Source of the DNA: Zea mays
Taxonomy: Eukaryota; Streptophyta; Magnoliopsida; Poales; Poaceae
Direction of reading: 5' to 3'
Assembly (NCBI RefSeq): GCF_902167145.1
Contig: NC_050096.1
Span: forward strand, 200,462,566-200,526,565
Length of the DNA: 64,000 nucleotides
The notes under the pieces were generated by a model that ran no database searches, had not been told where the DNA came from, and saw nothing but the letters and a program-made list of their open reading frames with translations. Both the position numbers and the translations under genes were made by a program. Positions 10,637-22,443 of this stretch are shown here, one piece after another (the stretch's first letter is position 1; every line of letters begins with the position of its first letter).

Positions 10637-11844
10637 TGAAAGGGAAATAGGCTTACACCTTTTCCTAATTGATTTTGGTGGCTGAATTGCCCAACACAAA
10701 TAATTGGACTAACTAGTTTGCTCTAGATTATGAGTTCTACAGGTGCCAAAGGTTCACAACAAACCAATAAAAAGACTGAGAAAGGATTCAAAGATAGAGA
10801 GCAAAAGTCAGCCAAAGTGTGCCCTGGTCTGGCGCACCGGACTGTCCGATGTGCCACCGGACAGTGTCCGGTGCACCAGGGACTCCAACTCCGAACTGCT
10901 CACCTTCGGGAATTACGGGAGCTGGTCCGCTAAAATTCACCGGACTGTCCGGTATAGCACCGGACAATGTCTGGTGGGGCACCGGACTGTCCGGTGTGCC
11001 AGCGAAGCAACGGCTACTTCAGCGCCAACGATCGCCTGCAACAGCATTAAATGCGCTACAGTGCGCGCAGAAGTCAAGCACGCGCCAGAAGGCGCACCGG
11101 ACAGTCTACAGGACCTGTCCGGTGGCCCAGAAGACAGAAGCTCCAACGGTTAGAATCCAATGGCTGAGTGACGTGGCAGGCGCACCGGATAGTGTCCGGT
11201 GGCGCACCGGACTGTCCGGTGCGCCATGCGACAACAACCTTCACCAAACGGCTAGTTTGGTGGTTGGGGCTATAAATACCCCCCAACCACCGACCATTCA
11301 TTGCATCCAAGTTTCCAGACTTTCTACACCTTACAAGAGCTATAGCATTCAATACAAGATACACCAAAGAGATCAAATCCTCTCCAAGTCCAAAGATCAT
11401 TCCCAATCAAATAGTGACTAGTGAGAGAGTGACTTGTGTTCATTTGAGCTCTTGCGCTTGGATTGCTTCTTTTTCTCATTCTTTCTTGTGATCAACTCAA
11501 TTGTAACCGAGGCAAGAGACACCAATTGTGTGGTGGTCCTTGCGGGGACTTTGTGTCCCGTTTGATTGAGAAGAGAAGCTCACTCTGTCTAAGTGACCGT
11601 TTGAGAGAGGGAAAGGGTTGAAAGAGACCCGGTCTTTGTGACCACCTCAACGGGGAGTAGGTTTGCAAGAACCGAACCTCGGTAAAACAAATCCTTGTGT
11701 CTCACTCTTTATTTTGCTTGTGATTTGTTTTTTGCCCTCTCTCTCGGACTCGTTCATATTTCTAACGCTAACTCGGCTTGTAGTTGTGCTTAAGTTTATA
11801 AATTTCAGATTTGCCCTATTCACCCCCCCTCTAGGCGACTTTCA
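10637..11844 (+). repeat. 5' LTR of element 1
   Basis: 1,208 bp, TG...CA ended. It holds repeated palindromes of the ACCGGACTGTCCGGT and ACCGGACAGTGTCCGGT types (10830-11225) upstream of a TATA box at 11271. The primer site follows at 11846 (ttggtatcagaacc). That is one mismatch from the TGGTATCAGAGC complementary to initiator Met tRNA. Confidence 0.95.
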
Positions 11845-11892
11845 ATTGGTATCAGAACCTGGTGCTTCATTAGAGCCTAACCGCTCGAAGTG

Positions 11893-14219
11893 ATGTCGGG
11901 AGCATCCGCCAAGAGGGAGCTCAGGACCGGCGACAAGTCTGCAAGCTCGGGGAAAACAGTGCTACCACATGGGTTTAATGGGTCGCCCTTGGCTGATTAA
12001 CTAGGAAAGCTAGTGGATGACTACCTTACCCGAAAGGGGCAAGGGCAGTAGGGGAGTGGTCAGTGTAGGGAGGTCCTTGGGTTGATTTTGCTGCGATGGC
12101 GGTCAGGCGAGGGATTTCTGCACTGGAGCTTCCTATAAACTATAGCGGGTTTTCTGAAACTAGTGGAACTTTGTAAAGGCCTCGTAGTGGTACCCTGCCT
12201 CGCTTCCTTGGTAGAGGTGTATGGGGTCTGATCAACTCCGTGGCAAATGGGTAACACGACTTGTGGGTAGAGATGTGCAACCTCTACAGAGTGTAAAACC
12301 GGTATACTAGCCATGCTCACGGTCATGAGCGGCTCGGACACTCACATGATTAATTTATGGAACTTAAATTCAATTTGTCATTTCATTGCATCTGGGATTA
12401 TTTTATTATTATTACTTTTATTTATTATTTCTAAGGTTTGGTATTTACTTACACTTAGTAATTGTTATTAAAATTTTGACCAACTTATAAAAGCAATGCT
12501 CAGTTTCAGCCTTTATTTCATTGATCAGCCTTACACTTCATGAACTCCCACCTTTGGTGAGTTCATGCCACATTATTCCCACAACTTGTTGAGCGATAAA
12601 CATGTGTGAGCTCACTCTTGCTGTCTTACCCCCCCCCCCCCCCACAGGAGAAGAACAGGTGGTCGAAGAGGAGCCGCCTAACTCTGAGGCTTTCGACTTG
12701 ATCTAGGTGGCGTCTCCCAGTCAGCTTTCTGGCGCCAAGGATAGATTTTAGTTCCTGCTATTTTCATCTTTTATTTTGTAAGACTTCTGCTATGTAATAA
12801 GTACTCTGATTATTGTGACATTTATCTCTATACACTCTGTGATTATATATGTTGTCTTCTTTGGCGCATGTATGAGATGCACCCGGCTTTGTTCCTTAAA
12901 GCCCGGGTGTGACAATCGTCGTCACCAAAGAGCTCCTCTTCCCCAACGTCGACCACAAGTGCCTCATGGCAAAGGACGGCAAAAGGAAGAAAGTAAAATC
13001 AAGATCCTCCACTAAATATGCATCCTCTAATGATGAAGATAATTCTAGTGATGAGGAGGATAACTTGCTTACTCTTTTTGCAAATCTTAACATACAACAA
13101 AAGGAGAAATTAAATGAACTAATTAGTGCTATTCATGAGAAGGATGAACTCTTGGACACCCAAGAGGACTTCCTAATTAAGGAAAACAAGAAGCATGTTA
13201 AGGTTAAAAATACTTATGCTTTAGAAGTAGAAAAATGTGAAAAACTATCTAGTGAGCTAAGCACTTGCCATGATGTCATTGCCAACCTTAGAAATGAGAA
13301 TGCTAGATTAATTGCTAAGGTTGATTCAAATGTATGTGATGATTCAATTTGCAATCTTAGAGATGATAATGCTAGTTTACTTGCTAAGATTGAAAAGTTG
13401 AATGCTTCTCTTGCTAGCCTTAGGATTGAAAATGAAAAATTAATTGCTAAGGCTAAAGACTTAGATGTTTGCAATGCTTCCATTTCCAATCTTAGAAGTG
13501 AAAATGACATTTTACATGCTAAGATTGTTGAACTAAAATCTTGCAAACCCTCTACATCTATCATTGAGCATGTTACAATTTGCACTAGATGTAGAGATGT
13601 TAAAATTGATGCTATTCATGACCACATGGCCTTGATTAAACAACAAAATGATCATATAGCAAAATTAGATGCTAAAATTGTCGAGCATGAGTTAGAAAAC
13701 GAAAAATTTAAATTTGCTCGTAGTATACTCTATAGTGAGAGACGCCCTGGCATCAAGGATGGCATTGGCTTCCAAAAGCGAGACAATGTCAAACTTAATG
13801 CCCCACCTAAAAGATTGTCTAACTTTGTTAAGGGCAAGGCTCCCATGCCTCAGGATAACGAGGGTTACATTTTGTACCATGCCGGTTATCCCGAGCACAA
13901 AATTTGGAGAATTCACTCTAAGAAGTCTCACTCTGGACCTAATCATGCTTTTATGTATAAGAGTGAGACATCTAGTTCTAGGCAATCCACTCATGCTAAA
14001 TTGCCTAAGAATAAAACTCCTAATGCATCAAATGAACCTAGCATTTCATTTAAGACTTTTGATGCATCCTATGTTTTAACTAACAAATCCGGCAAAGTAG
14101 TTGCCAAGTATATTGGGGGCAAGCACAAGGGGTCAAAGACTTGTGTTTGGATACCCAAAGTTCTTGTATCTAATGTCAAAGGACCCAAAACCGTTTGGGT
14201 ACCTAAAATCAAGAACTAA
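11893..14219 (+). pseudogene. gag of element 1, interrupted and largely deleted
   Basis: The ATG at 11893 starts MSGASAKRE, and about 20 codons follow before foreign DNA begins near 11955. Gag resumes at 12915 and stays open to TAA at 14217. The missing middle is about 1.26 kb judged from element 2. It includes the Gag core and the CCHC zinc knuckle. The surviving C-terminal part is a long predicted coiled coil with repeated NLRNEN/LIAK heptad-like blocks, then a basic tail ending PKTVWVPKIKN. Coiled-coil Gag extensions are typical of Sireviruses, and in soybean SIRE1 are reported to bind dynein light chain LC8. It cannot make normal Gag. Confidence 0.9.
11955..12914 (+). mobile_element. Fragment of TGTCACACCC-ended repeat inside element 1 gag
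   Basis: It matches 20248-21194 in reverse orientation, and its right end GGGTGTGACA at 12914 abuts gag exactly. The left end is internal to the repeat: both copies share aaaacagtgctacc, which runs past the TG. No matching target duplication is found, because the gag sequences on the two sides are not adjacent codons. A run of 15 C lies at 12629-12643. Confidence 0.75.
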
Positions 14220-14232
14220 ATTTGTTTTGTAG

Positions 14233-17200
14233 GTTTATGCATCCGGGGGCTCAAGTTGGATCATCGACAACGGGTGCACAAACCATATGACAGGGGAAAA
14301 GAAGATGTTCTCCTCCTACAAGAAAAACCAAGATCCCCAACGAGCTATCACATTCGGGGATGGAAATCAAGGGTTGGTCAAAGGCTTGGGTAGAATTGCT
14401 ATATCACCTGACCACTCTATTTCCAATGTCTTTCTTGTAGATTCTTTAGATTATAACTTGCTTTCAGTTTTGCAATTATGTAAAATGGGTTACAACTGTC
14501 TTTTTACGGATATAGGTGTTACTGTCTTTAGAAGCAGTGATAATTCAGTAGCATTTAAGGGAGTATTAGAGGGTCAGCTATACTTAGTAGATTTTGATAG
14601 AGCTGAACTTGACACTTGCTTAATTGCTAAGACTAACATGGGCTGGCTCTGGCATCGCCGACTAGCACATGTTGGAACGAAGAATCTTCACAAGCTTCTA
14701 AAGGGAGAACACATTTTGGGACTAACAAATGTTCATTTTGAGAAAGACAGGGTTTGTAGCGCATGTCAGACAGGGAAGCAAGTTGGTGTTCATCATCCAC
14801 ACAAGAACATCATGACGACTGACAGGCCACTCGAGCTCCTACACATGGACCTATTCGGCCCGATAGCTTACATAAGCATCGGCGGAAGTAAGTACTGTCT
14901 AGTTATTGTGGATGATTATTCTCGCTTCACTTGGGTGTTCTTTTTGCAGGAAAAATCTCATACCCAAGAAACCTTAAAGGGATTCTTGAGACGAGCTCAA
15001 AATGACTTCGACTTGAGGATCAAGAAGATAAGAAGCGACAACGGGACGGAGTTTAAGAACTCACAAATCGAAGGTTTCCTTGAGGAGGAGGGCATCAAGC
15101 ATGAGTTCTCTTCTCCCTACACGCCACAACAAAATGGTGTAGTGGAGAGGAAGAATCGAACTCTATTAGACATGGCAAGGACCATGCTTGATGAATATAA
15201 GACTTCAGATTGGTTTTGGGCCGAGGCGATCAACACCGCCTGCTACGCCATCAACCGATTATATCTACATCGAATCCTCGAGAAGACATCATACGAACTC
15301 CTTACCGGTAAAAAGCCCAATGTTTCATATTTTAGAGTCTTTGGTAGCAAATGCTTTATTCTTGTTAAAATATGTAGAAAATCCAAATTTGCTCCTAAGG
15401 CTGTAGAAGGCTTTTTACTAGGATATGATTCAAACACAAGGGCATATAGAGTCTTTAACAAGTCCTCTGGACTAGTTGAAGTTTCTTGTGACATTGTGTT
15501 TGATGAGACTAACGGCTCTCAAGTAGAGCAAGTTGATATTGATGAGCTAGATGATGAAGAGGCTTCATGCGTCACGCTAAGGAACATGTCCATTGGGGAT
15601 GTGTGTCCTAAGGAATCCGAAGAGCCTCCACAAACACAAGATCAACCATCTTCCTCCATGCAAGCATCTCCACCAACCCAAGATGAGGATGAGGCTCAAG
15701 ATAATGAAGGAGAAGATCAAGAGAATGAGCCACATCAAGAGGAGGGCAATGATCAAGGGGGAGATGCCCATGATCAAGACAAGGAAGATGAACAAGTTCC
15801 AAGACTGCCACACCCAAGAGTCCACCAAGCAATTCAACGAGATCACCCCGTGAACACCATCCTCGGCGATATTCAAAAGGGGGTAACTACTCGATATCGT
15901 GTTGCTCATTTTTGTGAAGATTACTCTTTTGTTTCCTCTATTGAGCCACACAAGGTAGAGGAAGCACTTCAAGATTCGGATTGGGTGGTGGCGATGCAAG
16001 AGGAGCTCAACAATTTCACAAGGAATGAGGTATGGCATTTAGTTCCACGTCCTAATCAAAATGTTGTAGGAACCAAGTGGGTCTTCCGCAACAAGCAAGA
16101 TGAGCATGGTGTGGTGACAAGGAACAAAGCCCGACTTGTGGCCAAGGGATATTCACAAGTCGAAGGTTTGGATTTTGGTGAAACCTATGCACCCGTAGCT
16201 AGGCTTGAGTCAATTCGCATTTTACTTGCCTATGCTACTTACCATGGCTTTAAGCTTTACCAAATGGACGTGAAAAGTGCCTTCCTCAATGGACCAATCA
16301 AGGAAGAAGTCTACGTTGAGCAACCTCCCGGCTTTGAAGATAGTGAGTACCCTAACTATGTTTACAAACTCTCTATGGCGCTTTATGGGCTTAAGCAAGC
16401 CCCAAGAGCATGGTATGAATGCCTAAGAGATTTTCTTATCACTAATGGCTTCAAAGTCAGAAAAGCCGATCCTACACTCTTTACTAAAACACTTGAAAAT
16501 GACTTATTTGTATGCCAAATTTATGTTGATGATATCATTTTTGGATCTACTAACGAATCTACATGTGAAGAGTTTAGTAGGATCATGACACAAAAATTCG
16601 AGATGTCAATGATGGGGGAGTTGAAGTACTTCTTAGGATTTCAAGTGAAGCAACTCCAAGAGGGCACTTTCATTAGCCAAACGAATTATATTCAAGACAT
16701 TCTAAACAAGTTTGGGATGAAGGATGCCACTCCCATCAAGACACCCATGGGAACTAATGGGCATCTCGACCTCGACACGGGAGGTAAATCCGTAGATCGA
16801 AAGGTATACCGATCGATGATAGGCTCCTTACTCTACTTATGTGCATCTCGACCGGACATTATGCTTTCCGTATGCATGTGTGCAAGATTCCAAGCCGATC
16901 CTAAGGAAGCTCACCTTAGGGCCGTAAAACGAATCTTGAGATATTTAGTTTATACTCCTAAGTTTGGCCTTTGGTACCCAGGGGATCCACATTTGATTTA
17001 ATTGGTTATTCGGATGTCGATTGGGCGGGGTGTAAAATTAATAGAAAGAGCACATCGGGGACTTGCCAGTTCTTGGGAAGGTCTCTGGTGTCTTGGGCTT
17101 CAAAGAAGCAAATATCCGTAGCTCTTTCTACCGCCGAAGCCGAGTATATTGCCGCAGGCCATTGTTGCGCACAATTGCTTTGGATGAGGCAAACCCTTAG

Positions 17201-17474
17201 GGACTATGGTCACAAATTAACCAAAGTTCCTCTTCTATGTGATAATGAGAGTGCAATCCGCATGGCGGATAATCCCGTTGAGCATAGCCGCACTAAACAC
17301 ATAGCCATTCGGTATCATTTCTTAAGGGATCTCCAACAAAAGGGGGATATCGAGATTGCATATATTAACATCAAAGAACAATTAGTCGATATCTTTACCA
17401 AGCCATTAGATGAACAAACATTTACCAAACTTAGGCATGGACTAAATATTCTTGTTTCTAAGAATTTTTATTGA
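14233..17474 (+). pseudogene. pol of element 1 (PR-IN-RT-RH), one frameshift
   Basis: The order is protease, GAG-pre-integrase, integrase, reverse transcriptase, RNase H: the copia order. Counted from the methionine at 14287, integrase shows the HRRLAH...CSAC zinc-binding part and the triad D188, D251, E287 (DD35E), with [13 protein letters not shown] shows YVDDII with D748/D749. RNase H shows DWAGCKINRKSTSG and STAEAEY. The protease motif is DNG where elements 2 and 3 have DSG. A one-base deletion near 16978 (tacccaggggatcc) shifts the frame before RNase H. The reading frame begins directly after TAG (14230-14232), +1 relative to gag. Confidence 0.95.
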
Positions 17475-18289
17475 TGTTTTGCACACATAGCTCATTGATA
17501 TACCTTTGATCAAATCTCTTTCATGTGCTATGACTAATGTGTTTTCAAGTGTATTCCATGCTAAGTCATAGATTGAAAGGGAATTGGAGTCTTCGGCGAA
17601 GACAAGGCTTCCACTCCACTCCATCAAAATTACTCATCTTTCGTCGTCGCTCCGCATTGCTCTCCAACTTTGGTATAATCTTCACTCATATGTTATTTAC
17701 CATAGGGAAAGAAAAGCAGTAAAAGGGCTTATATTTCACTCACAAGTATCCGTTTTTGGCGATTCATGCCAAAGGGGAGAAAGTATTAGCCCAAAGCAAA
17801 AGGACTGCACCACCACCAATTTTCAAAATTTTGAGTTAAGAAAAGATTTTTCAATTTGGTATCTTATTTTTGATAGAATTTCAAATTGGTACAACCCTTT
17901 CAAAACTAATATCTAAAACCCTCTCGAACACTAAGAGGAGGATTTTATTGAGGGGGAGTTTTATTTAGTCAAAGGAAAAGCATTTGAAACAGGGGGGAGA
18001 AAATTTCAAATCTCGAAATTGCTTCTCAAAAATCCTAATCATTTACCTTTGACTATTTGCAAAAAAATTTTGAAAAATAATTTACAAAAGAACTTGCAAA
18101 AACAAAACATGTGGTGCAAGCGTGGTCCAAAATGTTGAAAATGAAGAAATCAATCCATGCATATCTTATGAGAATTTATTGGTTCAATTCTAAGTAACCT
18201 TTGCACTTACATTATGCAAACTAGTTCAATTATGCACTTCTATATTTGCTTTGGTTTGTGTTGGCATCAATCACCAAAAAGGGGGAGAT
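17475..18289 (+). other. 3' untranslated region of element 1 with polypurine tract
   Basis: There is no open frame. Purine runs of the aggggga type recur (17770, 17950, 17990), and the polypurine tract aaaaagggggaga at 18276-18288 abuts the 3' LTR. Repeated PPT-like tracts are a Sirevirus trait. Confidence 0.85.
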
Positions 18290-19490
18290 TGAAAGGGAAA
18301 TAGGCTTACACCTTTTCCTAATTGATTTTGGTGGCTGAATTGCCCAACACAAATAATTGGACTAACTAGTTTGCTCTAGATTATGAGTTCTATAGGTGCC
18401 AAAGGTTTACAACAAACCAATAAAAAGACCGAGAAAGGATTCAAAGATAGAGAGCAAAAGTCAGCCAAAGTGTGCCCTGGTCTGGCGCACCGGACTGTCC
18501 GATGTGCCACCGGACAGTGTCCGGTGCACCACCGGACAGTGTCCGTTGCACCAGGGACTCCAACTCCGAACTGCTCACCTTTGGGAATTCTAGGAGCCAG
18601 GCCACTAAAATTCACCGGACAGTGTCCGGTGGGGCACCGGACTGTCCGGTGTGCCAGCAGAGCAACGACTACTTCAGCGCCAACGGTCGCCTGCAACAGC
18701 ATTAAATGCGCTACAGTGCGCGGAAAAGTCAGACACACGCCAGAAGACGCACCGGACAGTCTACAGGACCTGTCCGGTGCACCACCGGACTGTCCGGTGG
18801 CCCAGAAGACAGAAGCTCCAACGGTCAGAATCCAGCGGCTGGATGACGTGGCAGGCGCACCGGACAGTGTGTCCGGTGCGCCATGCGACAGCAGCCTTCA
18901 CCAAACGGCTAGTTTGGTGGTTGGGGCTATAAATACCCCCAACCACCCACCATTCATTGCATCCAAGTTTTTAGACTTTCTACACCTTACAAGAGTTATA
19001 GCATTCAATACAAGACACACCAAAGAGATCAAATCCTCTCCAAGTCTAAAGATCATTCCCAATCAAATAGTGACTAGTGAGAGAGTGACTTGTGTTCATT
19101 TGAGCTCTTGCGCTTGGATTGCTTCTTTTTCTCATTCTTTCTTGTGATCAACTCAATTGTAACCGAGGCAAGAGACACCAATTGTGTGGTGGTCCTTGCG
19201 GGGACTTTGTGTCCCGTTTGATCGAGAAGAGAAGCTCACTCGGTCTAAGTGACCGTTTGAGAGAGGGAAAGGGTTGAAAGAGACCCGGTCTTTGTGACCA
19301 CCTCAACGGGGAGTAGGTTTGCAAGAACCAAACCTCGGTAAAACAAATCCTTGTGTATCACTCTTTATTTTGCTTGCGTTTTGTTTTTCGCCCTCTCTCT
19401 CGGACTCGTTCATATTTCTAACGCTAACCCGGCTTGTAGTTGTGTTTAAGTTTATAAATTTCAGATTCGCCCCCCTCTAGGCGACTTTCA
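18290..19490 (+). repeat. 3' LTR of element 1
   Basis: 1,201 bp, nearly the same as the 5' LTR. It differs in the number of palindromic units (one added near 18525, one lost near 18620) and lacks about 10 bp (cctattcacc) near its 3' end. Confidence 0.95.
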
Positions 19491-19495
19491 AAAAG

Positions 19496-20247
19496 AGAAA
19501 GTAGAGTTTTTTGTGCGACATCCCTCCATGTTCCCCTACGGCCTAAACATATAGGGGTTTGACCATGGTTGTTGACTCAAAACACACATTCACACCAACC
19601 CATCCAACACGTGAACATATAGGGGTTTGACCATGGTTGTTGACTCAAAACACACATTCGCACCAACCCGTCCAACACACACACACACGTGTTTTTTTGT
19701 TTTATACTATATACTCAACCATAATGCATATATGAAATATATGAAAAAATAAACCAAGATGTATCGGCCCTAACCCACCATGATTAACCTAAGGTATAGA
19801 CACACCACGATGGTCGAGACGAGATGGCTAGGGCCTGGTAGACAGTCGCCGAGATCGTGCTCAAGACACGCTAAACCGTGTTAGACCACACGAGGAGGAC
19901 CTCGCCGCCACCATCCTCAAACTGCTTGGGACTTTCATCTGCTTACTCTAGTGTAGGAAAGCGGAGAGGAAATGAGGAAGCGGTGGTGGATAGGGTTTTG
20001 TGCTGCCAGATCCACCTCACGGGAGACGACACGGGGATTTGAATTGTTGTTTCTCACTCGGCATATAAAATGCTTTTTATGCAAGTTACATGGTAGACTT
20101 GATGAGACCAGGCCCAGTTATAAATGTTTGAAACATGTTTGAACAACTAACTGATTTAACAGTTTTAACATTGTGAACAACTTATACACATACGCCAGGT
20201 TTCTTACATGTCCCGATTATGTGTATAAGTTGGACAAGGTGTTATAT
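19496..20247. repeat. Noncoding; 68-bp tandem duplication
   Basis: A 68-bp unit (aacatataggggtttgacc...) is present twice, 19546-19613 and 19614-19681, followed by a short (ac)n run. The rest has no recognised gene. It is the target DNA of element 1, continuous with 10455-10636 before insertion. Confidence 0.7.
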
Positions 20248-21194
20248 TGTCACACCCTGGTTTTAGGGGTCCAAAAATTAGGCGCGAAATAATCACCAGG
20301 TGTGCTGGGATCAAGTCTCACACATATGATGAATAGTGGTACAGAAACGAATGTCACATCTTTACTATATAATAGGAGTTCTGTACAAAATAAATAAATA
20401 ATTACATCATAAGGAGACAACGATCCAGCAATCCAAAGTTGACTGGGAGACGACGGCCTAGACCTCTCACGAACTCGTCACAGCATCCTCCATGCGCCTC
20501 ATCCTGCGGTACCTCTTCTTGACCTGTGGGGTGTGAGACAGCAAGAGTGAGCTCAAATACGTTCATCGCTCAACAAGTTGTGGGGAATGATGTGTATGAG
20601 CTCGCCAAAAGTAGGAGCTCATGTGAAGTATAAGGCTTACCAAAGAGGATGGTTGAAGCTAAGCGTTGCTTTTAAAGTTGGTCAAAATTTTATTAACAAT
20701 TACTAAGTATAAGTAAATACCAACCCAATTAAGTAGTAGAACAAAAGTGATAACAACACCTACGATGCAATGCATATGACAAATTGAATTTAGTTCCATA
20801 AATTAATCATGTGAGTGTCCGAGCTGCTCATGACCATGAGCACGGCTAGTATACCAGTTTTACATTCTGCAGAGGTTGCACATCTTTACCCACAAGTCAT
20901 GTTACACATCTGCCAAGGGATCGCGACTTCCCATACACCTCTAACGAGGAGGCAAGGCAGGGTAACACTACGAGGCTTTTACAAAGTTCCACTAGCTTCA
21001 AAAAACCCGCTACAGTTTCTAGGAAGCTCCAATGCAGGGACCCCTCGCCTGACCGCCATCGCAGCAAAATCAACACAGGGGCCTCCCTACACTGACTACT
21101 CCCCTACTGCCCTTGTCCCTTTCGGGTAAGGTAGTCCTCCGCTAGCTTTCCTAATTAGTCAGCCAAGGGTGTCTCGTACCACCCTTGTGGTAGC
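20248..21194. mobile_element. TGTCACACCC-ended repeat, split by element 2
   Basis: It begins TGTCACACCCTGG and is homologous to 11955-12914 in reverse. It is broken at 21194 by element 2 and resumes at 48255 after the GTAGC duplication. The terminus looks like an LTR end, but no partner end with a duplication was found, so its class is undetermined. No coding capacity is seen. Confidence 0.7.
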
Positions 21195-22395
21195 TGAAAG
21201 GGAAATAGGCTTACACCTTTTCCTAAATTGATTTTGGTGGTTGAGTTGCCCAACACAAATAATTGGACTAACTAGTCTGCTCTAGTCTATAAGTTTATAG
21301 GTGCCAAAGGTTCACAATAAGCCAATAAAAAGACCAAGAAAGGGTTCAAACAAAGAGAGCAAAAGACAACTCAAAGGCACCCTGGTCTGGCGCACCGGAC
21401 TGTCCGGTGTGCCATCGGACAGTGTCCGGTGCACCAGGACACTTGAAGCTGAACTCGTCACCTTCAGGAAAATGGTAGGTCGCTCCGCTATAATTCACCG
21501 GACTGTCCCGTGAAGCACCGGACTGTCCCGTGTGCCAGCGGAGCAATGGCTACTTCGCGCACAACGGTCGACTGCAACGCATTTAATGCGCGCCTACGCG
21601 CGCAGAGGACAGAGCACGCGCAGTTGGCGCACCGGACAGTCTACAGGACCTGTCCAGTGCACCACCGGACAGCCCAGAGGCCCCACCTGTCAGAGCTCCA
21701 ACGGTCGAACCCCAATGGCCTGCTGACGTGGCTGGCGCACCGGACAGTGTTCGGTGGCGCACCGGACTGTCCGGTGCGCCATGCGACATCAGCCTTCCAA
21801 CGGCCACTTTTGGTGGTTGGGGCTATAAATACCCCAACCACCCCACCATTCACTGCATCCAAGTTTTCCACCTTCAACACATTACAAGAGCTATAGCATT
21901 CAATTCTAGACACTCCAAAGAGATCAAATCCTCTCCCAAGTCCGGAATCACTCCAAATCAAATAGTGACTAGAGAGAGCGACATTTGTGTTCATTTGAGC
22001 TCTTACGCTTGGATCGCTTCTTTTCTTTCTCATTCTTCTTGTGATCAAACTCAATTGTAACCAAGGCAAGAGACACCAATTGTGTGGTGGTCCTTGCGGG
22101 GACTTTGTGTTCCGTTTGATTGAGAAAAGAAGCTCACTCGGTCTAAGTGACCGTTTGAAAGAGGGAAAGGGTTGAAAGAGACCCGGTCTTTGTGACCACC
22201 TCAACAGGGAGTAGGTTTGCAAGAACCGAACCTCGGTAAAACAAATCATCGTGTCTCGCTCTTTATTTGCCTACGATTTTTTTTCACCCTCTCTCTCAGA
22301 CTCATTTATATTTCTAACGCTAACCCGGCTTGTAGTTGTGCTTAAGTTTATAAATTTCAGATTCACCCTATTCACCCCCCTCTAGGCGACTTTCA
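21195..22395 (+). repeat. 5' LTR of element 2
   Basis: 1,201 bp with palindrome arrays (21390-21780) and a TATA box at 21824. The primer site at 22397 reads ttggtattggagccc, two bases off the initiator-Met consensus. Confidence 0.95.
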
Positions 22396-22443
22396 ATTGG
22401 TATTGGAGCCCGGTGCTCCATTAGAGATTAACCGCTCGAAGTG

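Larger units (their letters stand above)
10637..19490 (+). mobile_element. Sirevirus retrotransposon, element 1 (Ji/Opie group)
   Basis: Both LTRs, the primer site, partial gag, pol and the polypurine tract are present, flanked by a perfect AAAAG duplication (10632-10636 and 19491-19495). Total 8,854 bp. Gag is mostly lost and replaced by foreign repeat DNA (about 11955-12914). Pol has a single frameshift. There is no env-like frame after pol, as in Ji and Opie. It lies outside the nested stack. Confidence 0.95.

Noticed and set aside
10830..11225. Regularly repeated palindromes that could be taken for a CRISPR array
   Set aside because: The units are short palindromes with uneven spacing inside a retrotransposon LTR of a plant genome; there are no unique spacers of constant length.
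12909..14219. A start codon for a separate coiled-coil gene
   Set aside because: The apparent start is a GTG partly inside the inserted repeat; homology shows that this is the C-terminal part of gag.
20248..21194. A solo LTR with target duplication
   Set aside because: Flanks TATAT and CTGTT do not match, and homology to the copy in element 1 runs past the presumed CA end.
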